A stretch of DNA of 60,812 nucleotides from an uncultured Clostridia bacterium (GTDB taxonomy: Bacteria; Bacillota; Clostridia; Christensenellales; UBA1242). Position numbers and translations under genes: made by a program. The stretch spans positions 1 through 60,812 of the forward strand of contig CAKVMD010000006.1 in the NCBI GenBank assembly GCA_934771475.1, given 5' to 3'. Shown piece by piece: positions 17,411-28,300 of the stretch. The notes under the pieces were generated by a model. The model worked only from the letters and a program-made list of their open reading frames with translations. It was not told where the DNA came from and searched no databases. Each line of letters starts with the position of its first letter. Position 1 is the first letter of the stretch.

Positions 17411-17440
17411 AAAAACCTGCTATCACACGCAGGTTTTTTG
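17411..17440 (+). terminator. degV terminator
   Basis: The stem AAAAACCTGC/GCAGGTTTTT with an 8-base loop and a T-run lies 19 bp after the degV stop codon. Confidence 0.85.
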
Positions 17441-17465
17441 CTAATATTTTCATCATTTGTAATAA

Positions 17466-17573
17466 AAGCAGATTACGGACTAAAAGCAAATTACATACTA
17501 AAAACAAATTATGTATCAAAAACAAATTATGTATCAAAAACAAATTATGTATCAAAAATAAATTACTTTATTT
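17466..17573. repeat. Six 18-bp tandem repeats
   Basis: The core unit is close to AAACAAATTATGTATCAA. Units 3 to 5 (17502-17555) are identical, while units 1, 2 and 6 are diverged. The array lies between two terminators and encodes nothing. Confidence 0.85.
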
Positions 17574-17582
17574 GAGAAAAAT

Positions 17583-17623
17583 GCAAAAAGCATCTGCTCC
17601 CTTATTCAGCAGATGCTTTTTGC
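17583..17623. terminator. Strong bidirectional terminator
   Basis: A perfect 16-bp stem (17583-17598 with 17608-17623) flanks a 9-base loop, with A-runs and T-runs inside the stem arms. The spacer 17624-17777 contains only AT-rich near-repeats of GCAGTTATAAT type before the end of trxB. Confidence 0.8.
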
Positions 17624-17777
17624 GTAGTTTATAATCATGCAGTTTATAATTGTGCAGTTATAGTCATGTAGTTATAATCATTAAGAGTGCTATTGTGCAG
17701 TTACACACATATAATCGGTGTTTTGCCAATCTTTGCAATTTAACTTTCAATTTAATAGCCTTGAACGGTCCTCTACT

Positions 17778-18692
17778 CTATTTATTTTTTGCATTTAAGA
17801 TAAGGACATATTTTGATGCCTCAGTTCCCGCAATCGCGCCATCACCAACAGCAGTCGAGATTTGTGCAATAGAACCTTGTCTTACATCTCCGCACACGAA
17901 AACGCCGGGAACAGAAGTTTCCATTTTTTCATTCGCTTCAATATAGCCCTTCTCATTCATATTTAATTTGCCTTTCAAAGGTGCTGTATCAGGCGTTCTT
18001 CCAATCGCTACAAACACGCCGTCAACCGCAAGAGCGTTTTCCTTTCCATTTTCATCAAACACAATTCCCGTCAGTCTATCTTCACCTGTTATTCTTTGAG
18101 AAAGCGCGCCCATTTTGAGGGTTATATTATCTTTCCCTTCAAATTCATTTTTTGCATAATTATGCAATTTTAAATTTGATTTTGCCAGCACATAAACATG
18201 CTTACAAATGGCAGAAAGATATAGTGCGTCAGAAAAAGCAGAGTCCCCTGACCCAACAACTGCGACATCTTTTCCCTTGAAAAAGTTTCCATCACAAACA
18301 GCGCAATAACTTACGCCATTCCCCTTAAACTTTGCCTCACCTTCTATATTGAGTTCTTTTGAATGGCATCCTTGGGCAAGGATAACCGCCTTGGCTTCAT
18401 AAGTCCCTTTCTTTCCAGTCAAAGTTTTAGTTTGCCCAGAAATATCATAATCTACAATTTCATCATAGATAACTGGCACATTTAAACTCTTAGCATGGCT
18501 AGAAAACTTTTCGGCAAGCATCGGTCCTTGAATTTTCGCAAAACCTAGATAATTTTCAACCTCACCAATAAGATTAAGTTGTCCTCCCGTTACAAATTTT
18601 TCGATTATTGCGACACTTCTTCCCGCTCTTTTTGCGTAAATACCAGCCATAAGTCCTGCTGGCCCACCACCAACAATTAAAATATCGTACAT
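17778..18692 (-). CDS. trxB: Thioredoxin reductase
   Basis: This 304-residue flavoenzyme passes electrons from NADPH to thioredoxin. The FAD motif GGGPAGLMAG is at the N-terminus, the redox-active CAVCDG is near residue 133 and the second nucleotide motif is GSGDSAF. VFVCGDVRQG contacts FAD near the C-terminus. The start has AGGAG upstream. It is monocistronic, with long spacers on both sides. Thioredoxin itself is not in this window. Confidence 0.95.
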   Translation of the reverse strand: MYDILIVGGGPAGLMAGIYAKRAGRSVAIIEKFVTGGQLNLIGEVENYLGFAKIQGPMLAEKFSSHAKSLNVPVIYDEIVDYDISGQTKTLTGKKGTYEAKAVILAQGCHSKELNIEGEAKFKGNGVSYCAVCDGNFFKGKDVAVVGSGDSAFSDALYLSAICKHVYVLAKSNLKLHNYAKNEFEGKDNITLKMGALSQRITGEDRLTGIVFDENGKENALAVDGVFVAIGRTPDTAPLKGKLNMNEKGYIEANEKMETSVPGVFVCGDVRQGSIAQISTAVGDGAIAGTEASKYVLILNAKNK

Positions 18693-19086
18693 AAATTCTC
18701 CTATATGTATTTTACACTAATTCCAATCAATAATGCAATCAAAATTAAGTCGTTTACTTTAATATATATGCAAGTACTATTTAACAAATCTTTGAAAAAT
18801 CTTCAACTTTAAAACTAAGCCTAAAAATACGACAAAATTTATCAAAGACAGCCCCCGCTTGCTAGAAACATTTTATTTATAAAAACATAACATTACCCGT
18901 TTAATCATGCGCTATACAAGCATTTTTGAAGGGCTCGCGAAAAGGTTATTTGCCTTGGCAAAATAGATTTTCCAAAAACAAGTGCTTGTGCGGACAAGAC
19001 GGGAATATATACACAAAACATATAAAAAACATTGAAAGTTTTTTTAAAAAACACACGAATAAGAGTTTATAATAAGATGTTATAAG
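18693..19086. other. Intergenic spacer without a recognised gene
   Basis: About 390 bp between trxB and the rpsI terminator. It is AT-rich, with only two small hairpins (TTTGCC/GGCAAA near 18950 and CTTGT/ACAAG near 18986). I see no reading frame with a ribosome binding site and no known RNA. Confidence 0.6.
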
Positions 19087-19090
19087 ACAA

Positions 19091-19118
19091 AAAAAGAAAG
19101 GCTCGTGCCTTTCTTTTT
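19091..19118 (-). terminator. rpsI terminator
   Basis: The stem AAAAAGAAAGGC/GCCTTTCTTTTT with loop TCGT lies just past the rpsI stop codon. It is symmetrical and would work in both directions. Confidence 0.85.
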
Positions 19119-19130
19119 GTAAAGCAATGA

Positions 19131-19541
19131 TTATCTCTTGCTGAATTGAGATGCTTTTCTTGCCTTTTTGAGACCGTACTTCTTTCTTTCCTTCATTCTT
19201 GGATCACGAGTGAGAAGTCCAGCAGTTTTAAGGTCTTTTTTATACATCTCATCTGCTCTTACAAGTGCTCTTGCAATTCCGTGGCAAATAGCGCCTGCTT
19301 GTCCAGCAATTCCACCACCAACAACGCGTACGATAACATCGTATTTGTCAGCAGTTCCAGTTACTGCAAATGGTTGACGAGCAACAAGGAGAAGAGTGTC
19401 TCTTTGAAGATACTCGCCCATTTCTTTTCCGTTAACTGTGCATTTGCCAGTTCCTGGGAAAAGTCTAACTCTTGCTATTGATTTTTTTCTTCTGCCAGTT
19501 GAAATAATTTGGTTAACTGACTTTGTTTTCTTTTCTGCCAT
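19131..19541 (-). CDS. rpsI: 30S ribosomal protein S9
   Basis: This 136-residue protein contacts the P-site tRNA through its C-terminal tail, which ends in the invariant Ser-Lys-Arg. The family core GRRKKSIARVRLFPGTGK and the RVVGGGIAGQAGAI segment are present. It is the second gene of the rplM-rpsI operon and overlaps the rplM stop codon by one base. Confidence 0.97.
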   Translation of the reverse strand: MAEKKTKSVNQIISTGRRKKSIARVRLFPGTGKCTVNGKEMGEYLQRDTLLLVARQPFAVTGTADKYDVIVRVVGGGIAGQAGAICHGIARALVRADEMYKKDLKTAGLLTRDPRMKERKKYGLKKARKASQFSKR

Positions 19542-19984
19542 TAGTTTCTAACTCCTTTAATTTCAACTTTTTCTGGTTTTTGAGCTTCATGTTTATGCTC
19601 TGCATCTTTGTAGATGTGAAGTCTTGTAATTTGCTTTCTTCCAAGAGTTGTTTTTGGAAGCATTCCTTTTACTGCAAGTTCAAGTGCTTTTGGTGAATTT
19701 GTTTCCATAAGAGTGCCATATTGCACTTCTTTAAGTCCGCCAATGTATCCAGTGTGCCATCTGTGTTTTTTATCAACGAGTTTGTTTCCTGTAAGAACGA
19801 TTTTGTCAGCATTGATAACTACTACGAAATCACCGCAGTCTACATGAGGAGTATATAAAGTTTTCTTTTTGCCTGTTAAGATATCAGCAACTTGTGAAGC
19901 CACTCTTCCAAGTGGAACATTTGCTGCATCCACAACGAACCATTTTCTTTCAATGTCCGCTGGTTTTGCCATATATGTTTTCAT
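19541..19984 (-). CDS. rplM: 50S ribosomal protein L13
   Basis: This 147-residue protein is an early-assembling large-subunit component. The typical opening AKPADIERKWFVVDA and the VIVLTGNK-like segment (NADKIVLTGNK) are present, as is KGMLPKTTLGRKQ. AAGGAG lies upstream of the ATG. A leader of about 90 nt precedes it, which in Firmicutes often carries an L13-binding regulatory RNA. Confidence 0.97.
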   Translation of the reverse strand: MKTYMAKPADIERKWFVVDAANVPLGRVASQVADILTGKKKTLYTPHVDCGDFVVVINADKIVLTGNKLVDKKHRWHTGYIGGLKEVQYGTLMETNSPKALELAVKGMLPKTTLGRKQITRLHIYKDAEHKHEAQKPEKVEIKGVRN

Positions 19985-20106
19985 TTAAATTTTCTCCTTA
20001 AAATAATGTCCCTTGCTGGCTTTTCTCATTCGCGGGGCTAGTGCAAACAAAAAACGCCTCAAAATTAAGACGCTTATATATTAAACTAATAAAAGAAGAT
20101 TGTCAA
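19985..20106 (-). promoter_or_regulatory. rplM-rpsI promoter and leader
   Basis: On the minus strand TTGACA (20106-20101) and TAATAT (20083-20078) are 17 bp apart. A hairpin at 20072-20055 followed by six T residues sits at the very start of the predicted transcript. It may instead terminate read-through from the upstream gene. The remaining leader contains GC-rich words (TAGCCCCGCGA and GCCAGCAAGGG) that could form an L13-type autoregulatory leader. That last point is inference. Confidence 0.6.
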
Positions 20107-20157
20107 GCATTTTTGCGATATTTTAGCAAAAAATCTTTACATTTAGGCAAATTTACC

Positions 20158-20832
20158 TTATGCCCACTCTCTATCCTCTTCTTCCTCTCTTGCAATTTCT
20201 ATGTTAGACAAGAAATCGCACCAATAACTGGCCTCTTCACCATAATATTCAATAAGGGCATCAATAGCATTCATACCCTCTTCGCGAATATGAGACAAAG
20301 CATTTTCTTTGCCCGCGCTTCCAAACCTAGCCTCAACAGCAGACAAAAATTCAGGCGTCAAAACTTGGCTATCGCGCTCAAAATCACCCATAAGTTCTTT
20401 GCATTTGTTTGAGTTGATATTTATCCCGCTATCCTTGCTTGTAAGCCTTTCTCTTATAGCGTAGCCAATCACTTTACCCGCAAGAGAGATAAGCTCCTCT
20501 TCCCCTTCATTTTCAGGACATGGAAGGGCTTTTGGCAAAAGTTTTTTATACTCAGTTTTAGCCTCTTCGGCCTTGTCGTTTCCAAAAACAATTTGGTACT
20601 TTGGAAGGCTGGTGATAATGTTTAAAATGTTGTATTCAAGTTCTTGCTGATGCGCCTCAACAGAAGAGATAAGTTTTCCTTCTCTTAAAAGTGCTTTCTT
20701 TTTAAGGTCGCAATATTTTTTTACAAGAGCATAATGGCACGCCCAAAAATCTTCGTTGGTAAATGTGTCCCCTACCGCCTTTTCAATTAACTCTTTAACT
20801 AATACTTTTCCAAGCACCTTTTCGCTTTGCAT
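20158..20832 (-). CDS. Conserved-looking helical protein of unknown function
   Basis: This 224-residue soluble protein has no signal peptide and no motif I recognise. It is predicted mostly helical and acidic, and the last 20 residues are very rich in Glu (AREEEEDREWA). AAGGAG precedes the ATG, and a near-consensus promoter lies upstream, so it is almost certainly expressed. It is transcribed towards rplM. Confidence 0.7.
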   Translation of the reverse strand: MQSEKVLGKVLVKELIEKAVGDTFTNEDFWACHYALVKKYCDLKKKALLREGKLISSVEAHQQELEYNILNIITSLPKYQIVFGNDKAEEAKTEYKKLLPKALPCPENEGEEELISLAGKVIGYAIRERLTSKDSGININSNKCKELMGDFERDSQVLTPEFLSAVEARFGSAGKENALSHIREEGMNAIDALIEYYGEEASYWCDFLSNIEIAREEEEDREWA

Positions 20833-20854
20833 ATTTTCTCCTTAATCTATGTTA

Positions 20855-20883
20855 AGTATAACACTTTCGACAAATTATTGCAA
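20855..20883 (-). promoter_or_regulatory. Promoter of the 20158-20832 gene
   Basis: Reading the minus strand, TTGCAA (20883-20878) and TATACT (20860-20855) have 17-bp spacing and an extended TGT. Confidence 0.8.
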
Positions 20884-20957
20884 GCGTTTTAAATGAATAA
20901 TTATACATTTTTATGAATTTTTAATTTAAGTTTTTTTAGGAAATTTTAACAAAACCC

Positions 20958-20986
20958 TTGACTTATTATTCTATATATTATATAAT
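20958..20986 (+). promoter_or_regulatory. Strong promoter of the giant-protein operon
   Basis: TTGACT (20958-20963) and TATAAT (20981-20986) are separated by exactly 17 bp. Transcription would begin near 20993, about 200 nt before the first start codon. Confidence 0.85.
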
Positions 20987-20992
20987 ACTCAT

Positions 20993-21194
20993 AGTCAATA
21001 ACATTATTAAATGGCTTTTGGCTAACGATTAAGGGGGAAAGGCATAGTCCTGCGTAGATTTATTCAAAATCGAACTTTCCATTTTGTCAGTTTGACACCT
21101 TCTTAACTTAAATAGATTTCACCCGCTCATAGCGGTATACATAATAATAATTGAAAATGTCAAAGTGGTCCCCCGCACATAAAGGGATTTTAAA
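20993..21194 (+). promoter_or_regulatory. Long structured leader of the giant-protein operon
   Basis: The leader holds GGAAAG/CTTTCC (21036-21041, 21075-21080) with an inner GATT/AATC pair. It also holds a compact CCGCT/AGCGG hairpin (21123-21135). CCCCC at 21170-21174 can pair with GGGGG at 21033-21037, or in part with the GGG of the ribosome binding site at 21184-21186. Mutually exclusive pairing of this kind suggests translational control. I did not recognise a known riboswitch. Confidence 0.45.
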
Positions 21195-22304
21195 ATGACC
21201 AAAAATAAAAATGATTTAAACGCTTTTGAAAGCGAAGATATAGAACTTAATAACTCGCCAAATGATGGCGCGCTTTTTGCCACCTCGCACATTGACGATG
21301 GCGAAGGCGGACAAGCAGTGATTTTGCAAAGTCGAAAAAATGATAAAGTTGACGAAAAAACAGAACATGAAAAAAAGGCAAGTTTTAAAAAAGGAACATT
21401 TATTCGTCAACTTAGAACGATAGGAATTTTGATATTTTTAGGAATTTTTACAGGCTGCGGCCTCGGAGTTTGGTATTTTAACACAGAACTGCGAATAGAT
21501 GTAGATTATAGTATAGACCCAACACCATTTCTTTATGATATTGGGCAGGTTATGTCAAGTACACTAGGCTTGTCAAGCGAAAACGAATATTCAAACTTTG
21601 TCGCAACCGCACAAGCGCAAGGAAAAAAACCAACAGACTTCACCCCTGCCGAGAACTTCGCGCTCGCCGAGTATCACGCTTCGCTTGCAAACACTTGGAC
21701 TGCTATTGGAGAAGGTCAAATCAACACAGTTATCACCCAATCACTTTACAGCGAAAAGAAGTTCAATGGCGAAAAGTCGACATTTGTCAATATCAGTATT
21801 TCCAGTATGGTCAAAGTCGCAAAATGCTTTGAACTTTATAAAGACTCAAATTCAGTAAATGTCTTCAACGGCTCTAACCCACAAGCAACTTCCGCCACTT
21901 GGAATGCAGGCGGGTCAAAAACAACAGACGAATTCAAAAAGGAAATGGGAGTGCTCCCTAATGCAATTCAGCCATATATCATTTCAGACAAAACTATCAC
22001 TTCCGGAAATGAAAAAGCGAATGTGGTTTACGATGACATAAACGGCACTTACTCATTTACTATTGAACTTGATACAGTCAAGAGCGTATTATACTATGTA
22101 AACCAAGTTAAGTCCACAGGCGGACTACAAACATATCCAAAGTTTCACTCTATTGTTCAGACAATCACAATAGACCAAGATTGGAACCTTGTAAGCATTG
22201 AAATCAACGATTCTTATGACGCAATCGTAGGTATTAAAGCAAGTTGCAGGGGCTACCTAAAAAATTACTACACTTTCAACCAGCCGGTTGAAATGCCAGT
22301 TTAA
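21195..22304 (+). CDS. Single-pass membrane protein, partner of the giant repeat protein
   Basis: This 369-residue protein has a charged cytoplasmic N-terminus of about 70 residues rich in Asp, Glu and Lys. One membrane segment follows (about 74-96, TIGILIFLGIFTGCGLGVWYF), then an extracytoplasmic domain of about 270 residues. The outer domain alternates short hydrophobic and polar strands (NVVYDDINGTYSFTIELD, then QTITIDQDWNLVSIEIND). This pattern is similar in style to the modules of the downstream giant protein and reminiscent of LolA-like folded sheets. No catalytic motif is visible. AAAGGG precedes the ATG. The next gene begins 12 bp later. Confidence 0.75.
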   Translation: MTKNKNDLNAFESEDIELNNSPNDGALFATSHIDDGEGGQAVILQSRKNDKVDEKTEHEKKASFKKGTFIRQLRTIGILIFLGIFTGCGLGVWYFNTELRIDVDYSIDPTPFLYDIGQVMSSTLGLSSENEYSNFVATAQAQGKKPTDFTPAENFALAEYHASLANTWTAIGEGQINTVITQSLYSEKKFNGEKSTFVNISISSMVKVAKCFELYKDSNSVNVFNGSNPQATSATWNAGGSKTTDEFKKEMGVLPNAIQPYIISDKTITSGNEKANVVYDDINGTYSFTIELDTVKSVLYYVNQVKSTGGLQTYPKFHSIVQTITIDQDWNLVSIEINDSYDAIVGIKASCRGYLKNYYTFNQPVEMPV

Positions 22305-22316
22305 AAGGAGGAAGTT

Positions 22317-25300
22317 ATGAGAAAATTAAGAAAGATTTTTAAATATATAGGCTACACATTTTTGTACCTTATTGTCTCACTCGCTTCTGCTTATGGCGCC
22401 ATAACTATCTCCACCAACCTTTCTTCAAGGCAAAGTGCAGAAGGGCAAGGCGTTGTTCCAGCCCAAATTCAGGCAATCAGAGACAACTTTGAAGAAGCAG
22501 AAAATGTCGACTTAAATTTAGGCGTAACAATAAATAGTGGCGACATCGACTCAAACAACTTCTCCTCAACAAACATTGGCGTATCAGCCAAAATTAACCA
22601 CAAAAAGGTTGAAGTAGAAAAATCAAATAGCGCTTCCACCCTTGCAAAACTCGCTGATGAAGAAAATTATAAAGATGTTTTAAGCGTGGATGGGACTATC
22701 ACCATTGAAATGCCGGGGCAATCTTATGAAATCAACATTTGTTACAGCGATGACAACCTTTACTTCGACCTTTTCGGGGGAAAGTTTAGAGTTGAAACCA
22801 CAAACTTGATTGATTCAGCAAAACAACTTATTTCAATGGTTGGCGTAGAATTGCCAGACATTGGAAGCATTGTAAAAAATGAAGATGGACAATTTGACAT
22901 AAACAAAATTCTCTCATTTTTAAGCGACCTTAACGAACTTAAAGGACGCAGAGAAAATGTCATCAATATTAATCTCCCTATACCTGACGCACCTGCGATT
23001 ATTCAACTTATAACAGACAAAACTTATAAACTCAAAACTATTTCCCTTCCTCTCAGCAAAGTGAGCGATAAAATGTCCATTGAGGCAAGCGGAAATGTAA
23101 ACTATCCAAAGTCTGTTGAAATTGGAGCGCGTAGCAACGATGATTATGCAGACCTTACACCTATCTTTGGCGTGGCAAGCAAAGTTATTCCATTCGCAAA
23201 ACAAGATATCCTAAGTTTCAACGCTTCAATCACTTATGAGGGCACAACTTACAATGCATTTGTTTCAGCCGACATTAAGAACATGAGAGTTATGGTTGAA
23301 ACCGAGTACGAAGGGCTTAATGCAAAACTTATCTACATGGATAAATCTGTTTACCTTGAATGCGGAAACCTCTTCGTAAAATTCAGCCTTGACGACCTTG
23401 ACAAAGTAGGCGCTTTACTTGAAAAATTTGGAATTAATCTTCCTATTGATAAAATCAGCACTATCATTGATAAGGTTACAACTGGCAAAATCGCAGAGAT
23501 TGCTGGCGAGCTCAACATGGGCGAATTTGACCTCTCTACTCTCAATCTTGACATCATTGAAAGTATCAGCGAAGAAAAGGGAACAATAAAAGTCGTTATC
23601 AAGGATATAGGAACAATCTCTATCTCTGCTGATAGCGAAAAACTTACAGCGATTGGCTTCAATGGATTTGGGGTTGACGCAAACCTTGAAATCAAAGACG
23701 CAAAAGAAATTGCTCTTACTGAAAACGAAGACGCTTATGCAAATGTTGCTGTTATTCTCCCAGCAGTAAGTGATGCAATAGATTTTGCTAAAAACAAAAC
23801 ATTCTCAGCAAATGTAAACCTTAAAGTTAAAGAAATTGAAATCCCTCTCAATGTTACCTTAAACATTGAAAATGGGCTTTACATTACTGCAAGCACAAAT
23901 CTCTATGGCAAAGATGTTAAAGTTACTGTTGAAGAAAACACTCTTTTCATAGATGTGCTTTCAAACAAACTCAAAGTTAGCCTTGACGATAAAGATACTA
24001 TTCTTGAATTTGTTTCTACCCTCCTCAGCAAAGATATTTCAATGCCAGAGGCTAGTGCAAACCTTGACATTTCAAAGATTATTGAAATGGTTAAATCAGT
24101 TCTCGACAGAGAGAAAACTCCTCTTCTTGTAACCGCCCTTTCAGTAAACGAAAGTGGTGAACTTGAAATTGAAGCAATGGGATACGCACTTACTCTTAAA
24201 ACAAGTGCAAACGAAATCAGCGTTAAAACAAAAATTGAAGGTATTTCAGTTTCCGCTACTGTAACTGGCTCAAATGACGAATTTGTTAAAGACGAATTAA
24301 ATGCTGATGAATATACAGACCTTGTAGATTTCTTCCCTATCATTGAAAACACTACTAAACTTATTCAAGACAAAGTTGCTTACCTTGAAATTAATGGTTC
24401 TTACAATGGAATCTCAACAAATGGATTCATTAACCTTAATGGAAAGATTGAACTTGACTTAACTGCTTCTTATGAAAACATTACTGCAAGAGTTATCTTC
24501 AAAGATGGAATTCTCTATGTAAACGCTGGAAACATTGCTGTTAAATTTAACACAGTTGACCTTGATGAAGTTGCTAAGTTTGTTAAAGAAAACTTTAATG
24601 TTGAAATTCCATATCTTGACAAGATTTCATGTGTACTTGAAAGCGAAAACATGATTGATGCAATCATTGCTCTTATCCCAACAGACGGAGCAAAGGTTGA
24701 CACAAGCAAGCTTGACATTGAAGAAATTTTGACAAACCTTACTCTTAACATTTCGAGAAGCCTCATTGAAGTTGGATACACTCTTAACGGAAATCCACTC
24801 ACCGCCAGTGTAAACCTTGGCGAAAACAATATTGCTTCACTTGGGGTAACATACTCAGACCTCACCGCATCTCTTACTCTTCATGACAACGCTCACGACA
24901 TCTCAGTTAGTGGCGAATATGTGGATGTTATGACGCTTGTAGGCTACGCAGATAAAGCGCTTGAAATTGCAAATAACGGAACTGTTGGTTTCAACGCTTC
25001 AATCACTTATGAGGGCACAACTTACAACGCATTTGTTTCAGCCGACATTAAGAACATGAGAGTTATGGTTGAAACCGAGTACGAAGGGCTTAATGCAAAA
25101 CTTATCTACATGGATAAATCTGTTTACCTTGAATGCGGAAACCTCTTCGTAAAATTCAGCCTTGACGACCTTGACAAAGTAGGCGCTTTACTTGAAAAAT
25201 TTGGAATTAATCTTCCTATTGATAAAATCAGCACTATCATTGATAAGGTTACAACTGGCAAAATCGCAGAGATTGCTGGCGAGCTCAACATGGGCGAATT

Positions 25301-28300
25301 TGACCTCTCTACTCTCAATCTTGACATCATTGAAAGTATCAGCGAAGAAAAGGGAACAATAAAAGTCGTTATCAAGGATATAGGAACAATCTCTATCTCT
25401 GCTGATAGCGAAAAACTTACAGCGATTGGCTTCAATGGATTTGGGGTTGACGCAAACCTTGAAATCAAAGACGCAAAAGAAATTGCTCTTACTGAAAACG
25501 AAGACGCTTATGCAAATGTTGCTGTTATTCTCCCAGCAGTAAGTGATGCAATAGATTTTGCTAAAAACAAAACATTCTCAGCAAATGTAAACCTTAAAGT
25601 TAAAGAAATTGAAATCCCTCTCAATGTTACCTTAAACATTGAAAATGGGCTTTACATTACTGCAAGCACAAATCTCTATGGCAAAGATGTTAAAGTTACT
25701 GTTGAAGAAAACACTCTTTTCATAGATGTGCTTTCAAACAAACTCAAAGTTAGCCTTGACGATAAAGATACTATTCTTGAATTTGTTTCTACCCTCCTCA
25801 GCAAAGATATTTCAATGCCAGAGGCTAGTGCAAACCTTGACATTTCAAAGATTATTGAAATGGTTAAATCAGTTCTCGACAGAGAGAAAACTCCTCTTCT
25901 TGTAACCGCCCTTTCAGTAAACGAAAGTGGTGAACTTGAAATTGAAGCAATGGGATACGCACTTACTCTTAAAACAAGTGCAAACGAAATCAGCGTTAAA
26001 ACAAAAATTGAAGGTATTTCAGTTTCCGCTACTGTAACTGGCTCAAATGACGAATTTGTTAAAGACGAATTAAATGCTGATGAATATACAGACCTTGTAG
26101 ATTTCTTCCCTATCATTGAAAACACTACTAAACTTATTCAAGACAAAGTTGCTTACCTTGAAATTAATGGTTCTTACAATGGAATCTCAACAAATGGATT
26201 CATTAACCTTAATGGAAAGATTGAACTTGACTTAACTGCTTCTTATGAAAACATTACTGCAAGAGTTATCTTCAAAGATGGAATTCTCTATGTAAACGCT
26301 GGAAACATTGCTGTTAAATTTAACACAGTTGACCTTGATGAAGTTGCTAAGTTTGTTAAAGAAAACTTTAATGTTGAAATTCCATATCTTGACAAGATTT
26401 CATGTGTACTTGAAAGCGAAAACATGATTGATGCAATCATTGCTCTTATCCCAACAGACGGAGCAAAGGTTGACACAAGCAAGCTTGACATTGAAGAAAT
26501 TTTGACAAACCTTACTCTTAACATTTCGAGAAGCCTCATTGAAGTTGGATACACTCTTAACGGAAATCCACTCACCGCCAGCGTAAACCTTGGCGAAAAC
26601 AAGATTGCCTCACTTGGAGTAACTTATTCAAACATCACCGCATCTCTTACTCTTCATGACAACGCTCACGACATCTCAGTTAGTGGCGAATATGTGGATG
26701 TTATGACGCTGATAGGTTATGTTGAAAAAGCAATGCAATTTGTTGACGCTGGACACATCAAAGCGCTTGCTGAAATTGTATTCCTTGACAACGGACAAAA
26801 AGTAAATGCAAGCGTTCAAGCAGATTACTCTTCACAAATCAAACTTGGTGCCGTTATTTCAAGCAATGACATTGACGGGCTCGACATTTCATTCTTCGTA
26901 GAAGAAGGCGTGCTCTACTTCAATTACAATGGCTTGTTAATCAAAATCGACAACAAAGCATTTGGAGAAATTCTTTCAATCGCTCTCGAATTTTTAGGAA
27001 TCGACCCAAGCACAATACCTTTCCTCGACAAAGTTGACCTTGACTTCAACCTTAAAGAAGAAATCGGTATTGACACTAGCATTACAGACATTGACCCAAT
27101 GAAAATGATTAAATACCTTGATTATATCAGCGGGCTTTATACAAATGGCAACGACCTTGTTATCTCACTTAACGGAAAACTTCTTTATGGAGATGATAAC
27201 GCACAAGACATTATTATTTCATTTACTAGCACAGAAGACTCTTTGACCGGGATTAAAATTGACAACATTTACAACTCTAACAGATCAAGACAACTCTCAG
27301 CCAAACTTGATATTCAAGATTGGACTGGATACCAAGGCGTTGATAAGAGCAAAAATTATGTTGACATCTCACGCGCAAGCGACCTTATTAAGGCTCTTGT
27401 AAACATGGTAACAACTAAAGATTTCCACATTGCAGGAACATTCAATGTTAACGGAAAACTTGCAGGAATTGACCTCGCGGGCGCAGTCAAAGCCCTTGGG
27501 AAAAACAATGTTATCCCATTTGATATAAGAGTCAAAATCGTTGATAAAAAACCTGAAATTGCGATTGTTCTTGGCGAAATACCTGCGGTTGTTGAAGTCA
27601 ACAACGATGTCCCTTATGAATTTGGCGATACAGAAAGTGGCGACAACAGATTCTTATATATCTATTACAAAGATGAAGCCATTTACATTTACAGAAGTGA
27701 AACTGTTGACATTATGTTCGGTGCGGGCAAGCGTTCTTATGAAAAAGCTACCAAAATCAGTCTTGACAGACTTCTTGAAGACCCTATGTATTATGTTCAA
27801 TACAGCATCGGCTTTACTGACACTATCATAAACGCCATGAAAGAATCTATGTCTTTGGCTTCAAACCGAACCACTCCAATGGATTATAGCAACATTTTAA
27901 AACCTATTGAAATTGTAGATGCAAATAGTTTTAAAGTTAGCATAAACATGGCAGAAATTGCCAACAACCCTCAACTTGGTATCATGTCTATCTTGTTTAG
28001 AACTGGCACCGATAGAAACAACAAAAATTATGTATCACATTTGGAATTTGGCTTTGACCTTCCTCTTAAAGGCGATACAGTAAATCTTCAACTTGACAGC
28101 AAAAATATCGACCTTGTAGACTATCTCGACCCAGTTGACATGAGCGCTCTTTACGAGTATGTAAACTCATACACTCATGCTTATGACGAAGAATGGGAAG
28201 CAAGCAAGGGCAAATGGACAAAAGCAAGCGAAAAGATTTATACAATCAAATTTAATTCAAATGGCGGGAATTCAGTGAGTGATATTACCGGAAGTTATAA

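Noticed and set aside
17466..17573. CRISPR array
   Set aside because: The 18-bp units are contiguous with no spacers, and no cas gene is near.
20055..20072. Classical L13 leader terminator or attenuator
   Set aside because: It sits at the first bases of the predicted transcript, so it more likely stops read-through from the upstream gene; kept only as a note in the leader entry.
23351..26602. Long minus-strand frames inside the giant gene
   Set aside because: They mirror the plus-strand codon pattern, duplicate with it and have no start signals.
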